A stretch of 64,000 nucleotides of DNA from Comamonadaceae bacterium. Lineage in GTDB: Bacteria; Pseudomonadota; Gammaproteobacteria; Burkholderiales; Burkholderiaceae_C. Position numbers and translations under genes: made by a program. Below, in pieces: positions 9,989-19,669 of the stretch. How positions within the stretch are numbered: the first letter of the stretch is position 1; the number at the start of each line of letters is the position of its first letter. The notes under the pieces were generated by a model that saw nothing but the letters and a program-made list of their open reading frames with translations, did not search any database and had not been told where the DNA came from. Location of the stretch: contig CANFWI010000004.1 in assembly GCA_947450675.1 (NCBI GenBank), positions 49,597 to 113,596 of the forward strand. The letters run 5' to 3'.

Positions 9989-10010
9989 TCTGCGCCACAA
10001 TGCAGACCAA
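9989..10010. promoter_or_regulatory. Inverted repeat upstream of LysR gene
   Basis: GGTCTGC-gccacaat-GCAGACC, perfect 7-bp arms, ~34 bp before ATG at 10044. Confidence 0.5.
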
Positions 10011-10043
10011 GAACCGAGGGGTCGGTGACACCGGAGACACGGC

Positions 10044-10964
10044 GTGGACCGCTGGACTGAAATAGAACTGTTTGTACAGGTCGCCGAAACCGGCAGCCTG
10101 AGCCGTGCAGCGGAGGCACTGGATTTATCCAATGCAGCAGCCAGCCGGCATTTGTCAGCACTTGAAGAACGGCTGGGTGCGCGGCTGGTCGAGCGCAACA
10201 CGCGCAGGTTGTATTTGACCGACACCGGCCAAGCATTTTTCAGGCGCGCCAAAACTATTTTGACGGAACTCAAAGATGCCGAGTCGGCCGTCAACGCCAC
10301 GGGGCTCGACCCGACCGGCGTGCTGCGCATCACGGCGTCCCTGTCGTTTTCAGTGCACCACGTGGCACCTCTGTTGCGCGAATACACGCAGCGCTACCCT
10401 AACGTGCAGGTGCATGTGGAGTCGGCGAATCGCTACCTCGACATCATCGACAACAACATTGATGTGGCCATCCGCACCCGCGAGTCAGAGCCGGACTCGA
10501 ACATCACCATCCGCCGAGTGGCCGAGACCCGGCGCATCATGGCGGCCTCACCGCGATACCTGTCACAACACGGTTTCCCCAAGACGCTTGACGATTTGCA
10601 ACAGCACAAGATGCTGATGTACACCCACGCCAACAACCCGAACGAGCTGCGCTTCACCCGTGGCAACGAGACCGCCACGGTGACGGTCAAAGGCTTGCTT
10701 GAGTCAAACGATGGCCAAATTTTGCGAGCCGCTGCGCTCGACGGCATGGGGATTTTGGTGCAGCCCACCTACATTCTTTACGAAGACATCGTCGCCGGTC
10801 GACTGGTGCCAGTGCTCGATGACTGGGACCTGCCGCGCCTGAACATCAACTTGGCCTACCCGAGCCGCAAGCACCTGTCAGCCAAGGTTCGCACCTTCAT
10901 CGACTTCATGGTCGAGCACTTTGACAAGATGGACTACGAACGCAAGTGGACTGGCCGCTTTTAG
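10044..10964 (+). CDS. LysR-family transcriptional regulator
   Basis: MDRWTEIELFVQVAETGSLSRAAEALDLSNAAASRHLSALEERLGARLVER. Confidence 0.93.
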   Translation: MDRWTEIELFVQVAETGSLSRAAEALDLSNAAASRHLSALEERLGARLVERNTRRLYLTDTGQAFFRRAKTILTELKDAESAVNATGLDPTGVLRITASLSFSVHHVAPLLREYTQRYPNVQVHVESANRYLDIIDNNIDVAIRTRESEPDSNITIRRVAETRRIMAASPRYLSQHGFPKTLDDLQQHKMLMYTHANNPNELRFTRGNETATVTVKGLLESNDGQILRAAALDGMGILVQPTYILYEDIVAGRLVPVLDDWDLPRLNINLAYPSRKHLSAKVRTFIDFMVEHFDKMDYERKWTGRF

Positions 10965-12064
10965 TCGGGACGCCGGCCGTCAAAGGCGTTTTGCAGCAAC
11001 TGACGCAGCGCCACCCGCTCGAGCGGCCGCGGATTTTGGTATTGGTTCTGCATCGCTATGTCGCACGCCTTGTCGAGGTCGGCCTCTTGCATACCGAGCG
11101 CACGCAAAGAAACCGCGGCGCCGTTGTCTTGCGCCAGGTCGAACACCCCTGCCGCCGCACTGCGCTCGCCACCTTGAGTCCCACCCGCTGAGCCAGCGCC
11201 ATTCAAAGCCTCCGCAATGATTGCCATGGCCTGCGGCGCACACGGGGCGTTGTAAGCCAGCGCATGCGGCAGCACCACGGTGTGGGTTTCAGCATGCGGC
11301 AAATTGAAAGTTCCGCCTAGCGTGTGGCACAGCTTGTGGTGCAGCGCCATGCCGACGTTGTTCATCACCAAACCGCACAGCCAAGCACCGTACAAGGCAT
11401 CGCTGCGAGCCGTACGGTCGGTCGCCGACTGGCGGATCAAGGGCAGCGCGCGGGCCAGCGCGGCAATGCCTTCACGCGCCATCAAGTCCATCACCGGGTT
11501 GCTGTCGATGCCGTACAAACCTTCAGCAGCGTGCGCAATGGCGTTGATGCCACTGGTCACGCTCAAGCTCACGGGTAACGTCAGCGTGAGTTCCGGGTCG
11601 TAAATAACGGTGCGCGGCAGGACGCGGGGATCGCGGCCGGTTTTCTTCATGCCGTCTTCCGTGATGCCGTAGACCTCGGTCATCTCCGAGCCGGCATAGG
11701 TTGTTGGGATGGCCAAAATCGGCAAGCCAGAGTCGAGCGCGATGGCCTTGCCCAGTCCTGTCGTTGAACCACCCCCAATAGCCACCGCACAATCAGCCCC
11801 CAGCTGACGCGCCAAGACTCTGACGTCGCGCACGGTCTCGATTGGCACATGCATCACGGCGCGGTCAAAAATACCGGCGGCACGCGCGCCGAGTAAGTGG
11901 GCCACTTGTTCTGCCGAAGCGCGTTGCTCAGGCGTGCACAGCACCAAGGCTTTGTGCGCACCCAACGCTTCGATTTCTGCGCCAAGTTGGCTCAACGATC
12001 CGGGCCCAAACACCACCTTGCCGGCTTGGCCACGGTAAACAAAACTTTTCATGGGATCTTTCAT
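10961..12064 (-). CDS. Maleylacetate reductase (iron-containing alcohol dehydrogenase family)
   Basis: GKVVFGPGSLSQLGAEI...GADCAVAIGGGSTTGLGKAIALDSGLPILAIPTTYAGSEMTEVYGITEDGMKKTGRDPRVLPRTVIYDPELT. Confidence 0.93.
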   Translation of the reverse strand: MKDPMKSFVYRGQAGKVVFGPGSLSQLGAEIEALGAHKALVLCTPEQRASAEQVAHLLGARAAGIFDRAVMHVPIETVRDVRVLARQLGADCAVAIGGGSTTGLGKAIALDSGLPILAIPTTYAGSEMTEVYGITEDGMKKTGRDPRVLPRTVIYDPELTLTLPVSLSVTSGINAIAHAAEGLYGIDSNPVMDLMAREGIAALARALPLIRQSATDRTARSDALYGAWLCGLVMNNVGMALHHKLCHTLGGTFNLPHAETHTVVLPHALAYNAPCAPQAMAIIAEALNGAGSAGGTQGGERSAAAGVFDLAQDNGAAVSLRALGMQEADLDKACDIAMQNQYQNPRPLERVALRQLLQNAFDGRRPD

Positions 12065-12957
12065 TCTTGGGGATTCAGGCCAGCACTGCGCTCGACTATT
12101 CGGATGATGGCCGCGTAGTCGAGCAGCCCATCACCTTGCGCCATGGCGGCGTGCATCAGTTGGTGTGTCAGTGAGGTTTGCGGCAAGGGCGCATGCACGG
12201 CAGCACCGGCAGCCAAAATCAAATCGAGGTCTTTGGTCATTTGTTCGACGGTGAAGGTCGGCGTGAAATCACGCGCACCGAGCTGCTCTGACTTGGCCTT
12301 GAGAATCGGTGACGCCACCGCACTGGCAGTCAAAACTTGCCACATGTCTTGCCATTGCAAACCGCCCTTTTGACCCAGCGTCAAACCTTCTGACAGCATG
12401 GCGCTGGTCTGCGCAATCATCAGGTTCACCACCAGCTTCATGAGCCGAGCTTCTTCAGCTTGACCCAGGTAAAAATGATGCGGGCCGAGCTGCTGCAGCA
12501 AGGGCAGCACGTGGTCATAAGCCGCGCGTGGACCTGACGCCATGACGGTGAGCTGCGCCGCTTCGGCCATCTTGTTGTTGCCCGACACCGTCACCCGCAG
12601 GTAAGTGATGCCAGCCGCAACGCACACATTGGCAACCTGCGCCGAGGCCTGCTGCGACACCGTGCTGGTGTCGATGTAAATGCAGCCTTTGCGCGCCTGT
12701 TCCGCCACCTGGGCACTGACGGCCAGCAAAGCGGCATCGTTCGGCAGTGACGAAAAAATCACGTCAGCAGCGCTCAAGGCTTGCGCAGCATCAGCCGCCA
12801 CTTGCAGGCCTTGCGCGTCGGCCAATCGCTGTCGCTCAGCACTCGGATCACTGACCGTCACGGCGTGACCAGCCGCGTGAAGATGCCCGGCCATCGGCAA
12901 GCCCATCTTGCCGACACCCAGAAAATGAAGGGCGATTTTTTGACTCACTGGGGTCAT
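12061..12957 (-). CDS. NAD(P)-dependent beta-hydroxyacid dehydrogenase (3-hydroxyisobutyrate dehydrogenase-like)
   Basis: ALHFLGVGKMGLPMAGHLHAAGHAVTVSDPS...; start at internal MTPVSQK. Confidence 0.9.
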   Translation of the reverse strand: MTPVSQKIALHFLGVGKMGLPMAGHLHAAGHAVTVSDPSAERQRLADAQGLQVAADAAQALSAADVIFSSLPNDAALLAVSAQVAEQARKGCIYIDTSTVSQQASAQVANVCVAAGITYLRVTVSGNNKMAEAAQLTVMASGPRAAYDHVLPLLQQLGPHHFYLGQAEEARLMKLVVNLMIAQTSAMLSEGLTLGQKGGLQWQDMWQVLTASAVASPILKAKSEQLGARDFTPTFTVEQMTKDLDLILAAGAAVHAPLPQTSLTHQLMHAAMAQGDGLLDYAAIIRIVERSAGLNPQE

Positions 12958-13541
12958 GCGGCGCTCTGTACTTTGGGTGCCAGCCCGCCCAACGTGCCTG
13001 CCATGAACTGGCTGTGCTCCATTCCCAGCAAACGGTTCCAACGTTGTTGGCCCATGGTCAGGCCAATGAAGAAACCCAGCTCGACAATCTCATCCTTGTT
13101 GAAATGGTCGTACAGACCTTGCCACAAATCATCTGTCGGCTCGAGCCCCCAGGTGATGGCTTCGGCCAAGCGCAGCGCCGCTTTTTGACGCGTTGAAAAA
13201 CGCGTCGCCTTGTCAAAATCCAGCAAGTCTTTGACTTGGTCTTCCAACAGTCCTTCAGCCTGCGCCTTGACCGAGCGCTGGTTGCCGCAGTAATTGCAAT
13301 TCACCGCCTGCGACACGTACAAACGGCACAACTCTTTGACCGCGTGCTCACACACACCCTCCACAAACGTGTCGTTCCAGGCGTTGGTGAAAGCCCAAAA
13401 AACTGCGGGCACATTGGCGCGAATGGCGTGACTTTCAGGGCGTGGCGCACCGTCACGGGCCGCACGCTGAAACTCTGCCAGCATGGCCGGGTCGGTGATG
13501 GCGGCCGGATCAATGTAAGGGATGCGCGGTGACGTACTCAT
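12954..13541 (-). CDS. Carboxymuconolactone decarboxylase / AhpD-like protein
   Basis: ELCRLYVSQAVNCNYCGNQRSVKAQ... start MSTSPRIPYIDPAAI. Confidence 0.8.
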   Translation of the reverse strand: MSTSPRIPYIDPAAITDPAMLAEFQRAARDGAPRPESHAIRANVPAVFWAFTNAWNDTFVEGVCEHAVKELCRLYVSQAVNCNYCGNQRSVKAQAEGLLEDQVKDLLDFDKATRFSTRQKAALRLAEAITWGLEPTDDLWQGLYDHFNKDEIVELGFFIGLTMGQQRWNRLLGMEHSQFMAGTLGGLAPKVQSAA

Positions 13542-13566
13542 CGAAAACTCCTTTGGCTTGTTGAAA

Positions 13567-14526
13567 TCAGACCACCGCCAGCTGTATGGCCGCGTCGTAA
13601 TGGGAAAGATCCAGGTAGCGATCGAGCGGCGGCGGCACACCGCCCCACATGCCTTCCATCTCAGCGCGAATCGACAACACCGTCTGAAAACCAGGGCGAC
13701 TGAACGCTGCGTCAGGCGCGAGGCCAGAACCCGGCGCCACCAGCGCCTCATACGTGCCCTCGGCAGCGCTGGCCGACAGCTGAAATTGATCGCGCAGCAA
13801 AGCGATCATGGCGGCCCGATTGGCCGGTTTCAGCACATGCCGCTGGCCTTCAATGTAGGCTGTCAAATAACGCTTGAGCACATCGGAATTCGCCGCTGCC
13901 CAGCCGCGCTGTACAAACGCACCCGTCGCCTGGTAAGGTCCCAGCAGACTGAACTGACTGCCCAGACTTTTCAAACCTTTCTCGCGCACCGTGAACGAAA
14001 ACGGCGGGTTGACCATGCCGGCCGCTAATTGCGGGTCAGCCACCATGGCCGCCGAGCGCGGCCCGGTGCCACCGGCCAGCTTGACGCCGTAATCCCGGTT
14101 TTCGATCAGTCCGTGGTTCTTCAAAATTTTCTTGGCAGCCAAGGCGTAGGCGGTGCCAGGCGCATCCACCGCCAGCAGCTTGCCGCGCAAGTCGGCGATC
14201 GTGTTGATTTCTGCGCGCACCATCAAGTCGTTCATGCCGGCATCACCGCCACACACAATCACCACGTCTTGACCCGCCGACTCGACCATGGCCACGGCGT
14301 TGTCCACCGCCGCATGCGCAATCTCAAATTGACCCGCCGCCAGACCGGCGCGCTGAGCGTCGGAGTTGGGCGTGTTTTGCACCTCGATGGTCAATTGGTA
14401 CCGGGCGAAATAGCCCTCCTTCAGGGCCACCATCAGCGGCAAATTGCTCGAGGTGTTGAAGATGTTGACGCGCAACAGCGTCGGCTCGACGGAAGGCGAT
14501 GGTGATGGCGAAGGTTTGGCCGTCAT
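13567..14526 (-). CDS. ABC-transporter NitT/TauT/SsuA-type substrate-binding-fold protein, no recognisable signal peptide
   Basis: LRVNIFNTSSNLPLMVALKEGYFARYQLTIEVQNTPNSDAQRAGLAAGQFEIAHAAVDNAV; N-terminus MTAKPSPSPSPSVEP. Confidence 0.8.
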   Translation of the reverse strand: MTAKPSPSPSPSVEPTLLRVNIFNTSSNLPLMVALKEGYFARYQLTIEVQNTPNSDAQRAGLAAGQFEIAHAAVDNAVAMVESAGQDVVIVCGGDAGMNDLMVRAEINTIADLRGKLLAVDAPGTAYALAAKKILKNHGLIENRDYGVKLAGGTGPRSAAMVADPQLAAGMVNPPFSFTVREKGLKSLGSQFSLLGPYQATGAFVQRGWAAANSDVLKRYLTAYIEGQRHVLKPANRAAMIALLRDQFQLSASAAEGTYEALVAPGSGLAPDAAFSRPGFQTVLSIRAEMEGMWGGVPPPLDRYLDLSHYDAAIQLAVV

Positions 14527-14577
14527 GCTGAAGGGCTTTCTTGAACACAGACTTTCTGAAAGACGCCGGGCTTGCCG

Positions 14578-16797
14578 TCAGCGAGGATCGGCCAGCGCCG
14601 CTTGCAACAAAGCGTCGGCGCTGAGCGGCATCTGGCGCATGCGCAGCCCCAAGGCATCGGCCACGGCGTTGGCAATTGCAGCGGCCACCGGCCCATGCGT
14701 GGCCTCGCCAGCACCCAGCGATTTGTCACCCGGTCGGCTGACAAGTTGCACATCGACTTTCGGCACCTCAGAAAAACGCAAGATCGGATAATCCTCCCAG
14801 CTGCGGCTGGTGACGCGCGTGCGGTCAAACTGCACCGCTTCTTTCAGAACCCAGCTGACCGTCTGAATAGCGCCGCCTTCGATCTGATTTCGGACACCAT
14901 CGGGATTGACCACCAAACCGACGTCAGCGGCAATCCACAACTGCTCCACCCGCACCTCGGCCTCGGCATGCACCGCAGCCACCACAGCGCAGTAAGCACC
15001 GGTATTTTTGTAGCGGGCAAAGGCGATGCCCATGCCGCTGCCTTCACGGCGCTCACCGGCGTGTCGGTTCGTCCAATCAGCCATCTCAGCAGCCGCATTG
15101 AGCACGGCGCGGCTGCGTTCATCGCTGAGGTGACGCAGGCGAAACGCCAACGGATCAACGCCCAACTGTTCAGCCATTTCGTCCAGAAAAGATTCGACCG
15201 CGAAGACATTGCAATGCGCGCCTAAGGAGCGCAATGAAGAGGTGCGCAGCGGCATGGTCAGCGCGCGGTGACAGTGGGTGCGCCATTGCGCCAAGTCATA
15301 CGACGGCAGTGCGTTTCGCTCAGCACCGCCACCATTGGCCAGCGGCATGTTGATGGCGACTTGCCGTGGGAAAGGTGTTGCCAGCAAAGCCGCCGCATGC
15401 AACACGGGCGTGCTGGAGCGGCCGGGTCGCATGCTGTGACCGTTCGACCACACGTCGTGCTGCCAGTCGCTGATACAGCCATCGGCATCGACCACGGCTT
15501 GCAAATCAACCGACATGGCGGCACCAAAAGGCGCGCAAGTCAATTCGTCTTCACGGGTCCACTGCAGTTGCACCGGACGGCCAGGCACGGCACGCGCTAA
15601 CAACACGGCGTCACAGGCCGCATCGTCGGCACCGTTGTGACCGTAACAGCCGGCACCAGGCACATGCTGAATCGCAATCTGCGCGGCGGGCAAACCCAGC
15701 ACTAAGGCCAAGTCGGGGCGCAAGTTGTAAATCCCCTGACTGTGGGTCCAGACTTCAACGCCTGTGATCTCACCGCTGGCGTTGGCTTCACAACGCGCCA
15801 ACGCACACGAGGGGCCGATCGAAGCATGCGCCAAAAATGGCCGCGCATAGGAGGCCTTGAAAGACTGCGCACCGACAGCCGTTCTTGACGCCTCGGAAGC
15901 CGTCAAACTCGGGCCCGGCGTGACGGATTTTTTCTCGCCTGCTAGCGTGGTGTCCACCGGCTGAGCACGTAAAAAAGCGGGCACATCACGCATATCCGGC
16001 AAGGTCGCGGGCTCATCCCAGCGAGCCGCTGCAGCGAGCTTTTTCAAGGCCTGCACAGCGGCGTAATCGGTCTTGGCAATGACGCCGATGAAGCTGCCAT
16101 CGCGTACAGTGGTGACCACGTCGGGCAAGGCGTTGATGGCCTCAAGCGCCACCTCGAGCAACACGGCTCCGGGCGATGGCGGATGCGCCACGCGACCATA
16201 CAACTGGCCGGGCAACACCATGTCGTGGATGAAATCAGCCTGCCCCAGCACCTTGCCCGGCATGTCCAAGCGCGCTACGGTCTGACCGGTCAAGGTGTGA
16301 TCGGCCACGGACTTGGGCTTGGCGATACCACTGGCTTCAATGTTCAGCAAGGCGTCGTCAGCCAAGGTCCAGTAACTTCCAATGCGCTCATCCGCGCTGT
16401 TGACGAACTCGCCGTCGATCACACGCAATTCAGCCCGCTGGCCCGGTGTCAAACCGCGTTGTAGCGCCGCCAAGTCGAGGTAAATAGCCCGCGCTTCGGC
16501 GCAGGCTTGGCGCAAGGCGCTGCCGGAGTCTTGCACCGACATGCTGCCGGCTGTCATGCCTTCGTTCGGGCCTTGCACGGTGCTGGCGCGCTCCATGCGA
16601 ATGCGCGTCACAGCAAGGTCCAGTTCTTCGGCGGCCATTTGCGCCAGCACGGTGCTGATGCCCTGCCCCAGATCAACCTTGCCGGTGCGCACCGTCACAC
16701 GGCCATCGGGATGAAAAGCCAGCCACTGCGACAAACGGCGATTGGTTTGCAAACTGCCCGGCAACACGACCGGCGTGTTCAAGCTGCTTGCGCTCAT
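14578..16797 (-). CDS. Molybdopterin-binding large subunit of xanthine-oxidase-family hydroxylase
   Basis: VTVRTGKVDLGQGISTVLAQMAAEELD...VPGAGCYGHNGADDAACDAVLLARAVPGRPVQLQWTREDE...GAGEATHGPVAAAIANAVADALG. Confidence 0.92.
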   Translation of the reverse strand: MSASSLNTPVVLPGSLQTNRRLSQWLAFHPDGRVTVRTGKVDLGQGISTVLAQMAAEELDLAVTRIRMERASTVQGPNEGMTAGSMSVQDSGSALRQACAEARAIYLDLAALQRGLTPGQRAELRVIDGEFVNSADERIGSYWTLADDALLNIEASGIAKPKSVADHTLTGQTVARLDMPGKVLGQADFIHDMVLPGQLYGRVAHPPSPGAVLLEVALEAINALPDVVTTVRDGSFIGVIAKTDYAAVQALKKLAAAARWDEPATLPDMRDVPAFLRAQPVDTTLAGEKKSVTPGPSLTASEASRTAVGAQSFKASYARPFLAHASIGPSCALARCEANASGEITGVEVWTHSQGIYNLRPDLALVLGLPAAQIAIQHVPGAGCYGHNGADDAACDAVLLARAVPGRPVQLQWTREDELTCAPFGAAMSVDLQAVVDADGCISDWQHDVWSNGHSMRPGRSSTPVLHAAALLATPFPRQVAINMPLANGGGAERNALPSYDLAQWRTHCHRALTMPLRTSSLRSLGAHCNVFAVESFLDEMAEQLGVDPLAFRLRHLSDERSRAVLNAAAEMADWTNRHAGERREGSGMGIAFARYKNTGAYCAVVAAVHAEAEVRVEQLWIAADVGLVVNPDGVRNQIEGGAIQTVSWVLKEAVQFDRTRVTSRSWEDYPILRFSEVPKVDVQLVSRPGDKSLGAGEATHGPVAAAIANAVADALGLRMRQMPLSADALLQAALADPR

Positions 16798-17285
16798 GTC
16801 GCGACTCCGACAGCCGCAGCCTTGAGCACCGCGCGCACCATGCGGTTGTGCGCGCCACAGCGGCACAGATGCGGGTCAAGCGCCTCGCGAACCTGCGCTT
16901 CGCTCGGCAGCGGACACTTGGCCAGCAAGGCCGCAGCGCTGACGAGAATGCCCGACACGCAATAGCCGCACTGCGCGGCTTGCTCGTCAATAAAAGCTTG
17001 CTGCAAAACGTGCATGGCACCGGGCTGCCCCAACCCTTCAACCGTGACCACCGCTTTGTTCTCAGCGGCCCACAGCGGTGTGTCGCAAGCCGGTACGGAC
17101 ACGCCGTCCAGCAGCACATGACACGCGCCGCACTGCGATTGCCCGCAACCCAGCCGCGTCCCTTTGAGTCCCAGTTCTTCGCGCAAGACGTAGACCAAGG
17201 GTGTGTTTTCCTCGGCCTCGACGGACGTTAGACGGCCATTGACTGTCAGGTTCAGTGCGCGCTTCAACACATGGATTTGACTCAC
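16794..17285 (-). CDS. (2Fe-2S)-binding small subunit of molybdenum hydroxylase
   Basis: GTRLGCGQSQCGACHVLLDG and CGYCVSGILVS...LCRCGAHNRMVRAV motifs; overlaps large-subunit start by 4 bp. Confidence 0.95.
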   Translation of the reverse strand: MSQIHVLKRALNLTVNGRLTSVEAEENTPLVYVLREELGLKGTRLGCGQSQCGACHVLLDGVSVPACDTPLWAAENKAVVTVEGLGQPGAMHVLQQAFIDEQAAQCGYCVSGILVSAAALLAKCPLPSEAQVREALDPHLCRCGAHNRMVRAVLKAAAVGVAT

Positions 17286-18238
17286 TTCGGTGCGGCCTTC
17301 ATCACAGCGCCCAGGGTGACGAATTCTTCTTTGATGTAGGCGTCGAATTGTTCAGGTTTCATGGGCATGGATTCTGCGCCCAACTTGGCCATGCGCTCTT
17401 TGACGGCTGGCTGCTCAAGAATCTTGGCGATTTCGGCATTGAGCTTGTTGACCACAGCGCGCGGCGTCTTGGCCGGTGCCAGCAAGCCGATCCAGAAGTC
17501 GAAGACAAACCCTGGCAAGCCGGCTTCGGCCACAGTCGGCACGTCCGGCATGGCGCTCGAGCGCTTGGCGGTGCTGACGGCCAAGGCGCGCATACGGCCG
17601 TCACGGATGGTGGAAATCGATGCCAACACCGGCGTGAACATGAAATCAACCCGACCCGAGCTGGTTTCAACAATGGTCTCCGGCGTGCCCTTGAACGGAA
17701 TGTGCGTGACCTGAATACCGGCCACGCTGCGGAATTTTTCAGCGTTCACGTGCGTCGCGCTGCCGACGCCGGCCGATGCATAGTTGAGCGAGTCAGGCTT
17801 GGCCTTAGCGGCAGCGATCAGGTCTTTCACTGACTTGAACGGGCTGCCAGACCCCACCACCAGCACGTTCGGCAATGAGGCCAAGGGTGAGACACCGGCA
17901 AAGTCCGCCACCGTGTCGTAGCTCAGGCCTGGGTACAAGATTGGGTTGACCACATGGCCGGTGGACACCACCAACAAGGTGTAGCCATCGGCCTCACTTT
18001 TGGCCACCAGCGCCGACCCCAGCGTGCCGCCGGCGCCGGGCCGGTTGTCAACGATCACGGATTGACCCAGACTGGCGCTCAATCGTTCACCGACGACGCG
18101 CGCCATGATGTCGGTCGCGCTGCCCGCCGTGAACGGCACGACGATTTTGATGGTCTTGTTTGGGTAGTCAACCGCTGTTTGCGCGCTGACAGTGGCGACG
18201 GACAAAACCGCAGCACAGGCGATAAAAAAGCGTTTCAT
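17282..18238 (-). CDS. Bug-family substrate-binding protein
   Basis: DYPNKTIKIVVPFTAGSATDIMARVVGERLSASLGQSVIVDNRPGAGGTLGSALVAK. Confidence 0.93.
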   Translation of the reverse strand: MKRFFIACAAVLSVATVSAQTAVDYPNKTIKIVVPFTAGSATDIMARVVGERLSASLGQSVIVDNRPGAGGTLGSALVAKSEADGYTLLVVSTGHVVNPILYPGLSYDTVADFAGVSPLASLPNVLVVGSGSPFKSVKDLIAAAKAKPDSLNYASAGVGSATHVNAEKFRSVAGIQVTHIPFKGTPETIVETSSGRVDFMFTPVLASISTIRDGRMRALAVSTAKRSSAMPDVPTVAEAGLPGFVFDFWIGLLAPAKTPRAVVNKLNAEIAKILEQPAVKERMAKLGAESMPMKPEQFDAYIKEEFVTLGAVMKAAPK

Positions 18239-18301
18239 GGATTTGTCTCCTGAATATTGAAAAGCCTGCGGTCTGCGCCGCTTGAATACACCGAACAGGA
18301 C

Positions 18302-19666
18302 TCAATGCGCCAAGCCCAGTGCCAAAGCGATCTTCTCGCCGGACTGCTGCAAGGCGCGCAAATGGGGTTGCAAGTCAACGCCCAACAACTGCCCCGCGCG
18401 TTTTTTCCACTGGCCAGCCACCATGACGCTGTCGATATTGGCCAACGAGGTTTGCATGACCACTGAATTCACAACGTCATGCACCGGCTGCATGTTCAGG
18501 TCAGTGGCGCGGATCATCACCAGATCCGCCTGTTTGCCGCTGGCCAGCGAACCGATCCGGTCTGCCTGCTTGAGCATGCGAGCACCTTCAATGGTGACCC
18601 ACGACAGGGCTTCGCGCGTGGTCACCGTGGACGTGTTTGGAATACTGCCGTGCTGCTCGCGGTGGGCGGCGTTGTCGAGTGAGCGCTGCATGCCAAGGGC
18701 CACGCGGGCCTGCACCAACATCTCGCCACTGATGGCGCTTTCAAGGTCAACCCCCAGCGATGGCGCACGGCCAAAAGCGCGCAACCTGCCGGTGATCGGG
18801 TAGCCATGACCTTGCGTCATTTCACTTTCCGGCGCGGCCGAAAAACTCATGCCAAGGTCGCAAAATCGCTTCAGCTGGTCGTCGCTCAAGGCATGGCCAT
18901 GCACGATGTTGATGTGGTCGCCGAGCAGTCCGGCGGCTTCTAACTTTTCCCAGCCGTCTGGCGTACGGGCGGGCCCGCCGCCTTGGTGCAGCGATGCGAT
19001 CAGCCCAAGTTCTTTGGCCATGGCGAAGTCGTGCATGGCGACATCCAGCGTCGAATAATGCGGACCCAACACCGCCACCTGAACACTCAGCAGCGAACGG
19101 CCCTGATGCGCCTTGAGCAAGCGCTCGATCTCAGCACGTGGATGCGGCACTTCCCAAAAAGGCGTCTGCCCCGGCAAGGGATCGGGCTTGGGCGTGCCAT
19201 GAAAAAATGCGGCCCGAATCCCCGAAGCTAACAAGCCGGCAATGGCCGCATCATTCGACTGCGGTGTCGGGTTGTTGTGACACCAGTCAGCCAGTGTGGT
19301 GGTGCCGCAGTTAAGCTGGTTCAAGGCCCCGACCAGCGTGGCAATGTACAAATCTTGCGGCTCGAAAACCGTCGCCAGACCGGCGTGCATCTTGCGGAAA
19401 TATTCGAGCAGCGTCCAGTTGGAAGCCAGCCCGCGCAGCGCTGTCTGCCACGTGTGCATGTGCGCATTCACCAGCCCCGGAATGACGATGTAGCCGCTGC
19501 CGTCAATCACCTCTGCGTCATCGACATGGATGCGCGGCGCAATCTCAGTGAGCGTGTCGCCGGTGATGAGAATGTCGCCCTGCGGCAGATCGCCCTGCGC
19601 ATCCATCGTGATGATGGACGCACCGCGGATCAGACTTCTTTTCAGTTGTGTTGGCTGCGCGGCCAT
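18302..19666 (-). CDS. Amidohydrolase, TRZ/ATZ (AtzB / 8-oxoguanine deaminase-like) family
   Basis: GYIVIPGLVNAHMHTWQTALRGLASNWTLLEYFRKMHAGLA...SWVTIEGARMLKQADRIGSLASGKQADLVMI. Confidence 0.9.
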   Translation of the reverse strand: MAAQPTQLKRSLIRGASIITMDAQGDLPQGDILITGDTLTEIAPRIHVDDAEVIDGSGYIVIPGLVNAHMHTWQTALRGLASNWTLLEYFRKMHAGLATVFEPQDLYIATLVGALNQLNCGTTTLADWCHNNPTPQSNDAAIAGLLASGIRAAFFHGTPKPDPLPGQTPFWEVPHPRAEIERLLKAHQGRSLLSVQVAVLGPHYSTLDVAMHDFAMAKELGLIASLHQGGGPARTPDGWEKLEAAGLLGDHINIVHGHALSDDQLKRFCDLGMSFSAAPESEMTQGHGYPITGRLRAFGRAPSLGVDLESAISGEMLVQARVALGMQRSLDNAAHREQHGSIPNTSTVTTREALSWVTIEGARMLKQADRIGSLASGKQADLVMIRATDLNMQPVHDVVNSVVMQTSLANIDSVMVAGQWKKRAGQLLGVDLQPHLRALQQSGEKIALALGLAH

Positions 19667-19669
19667 GGC

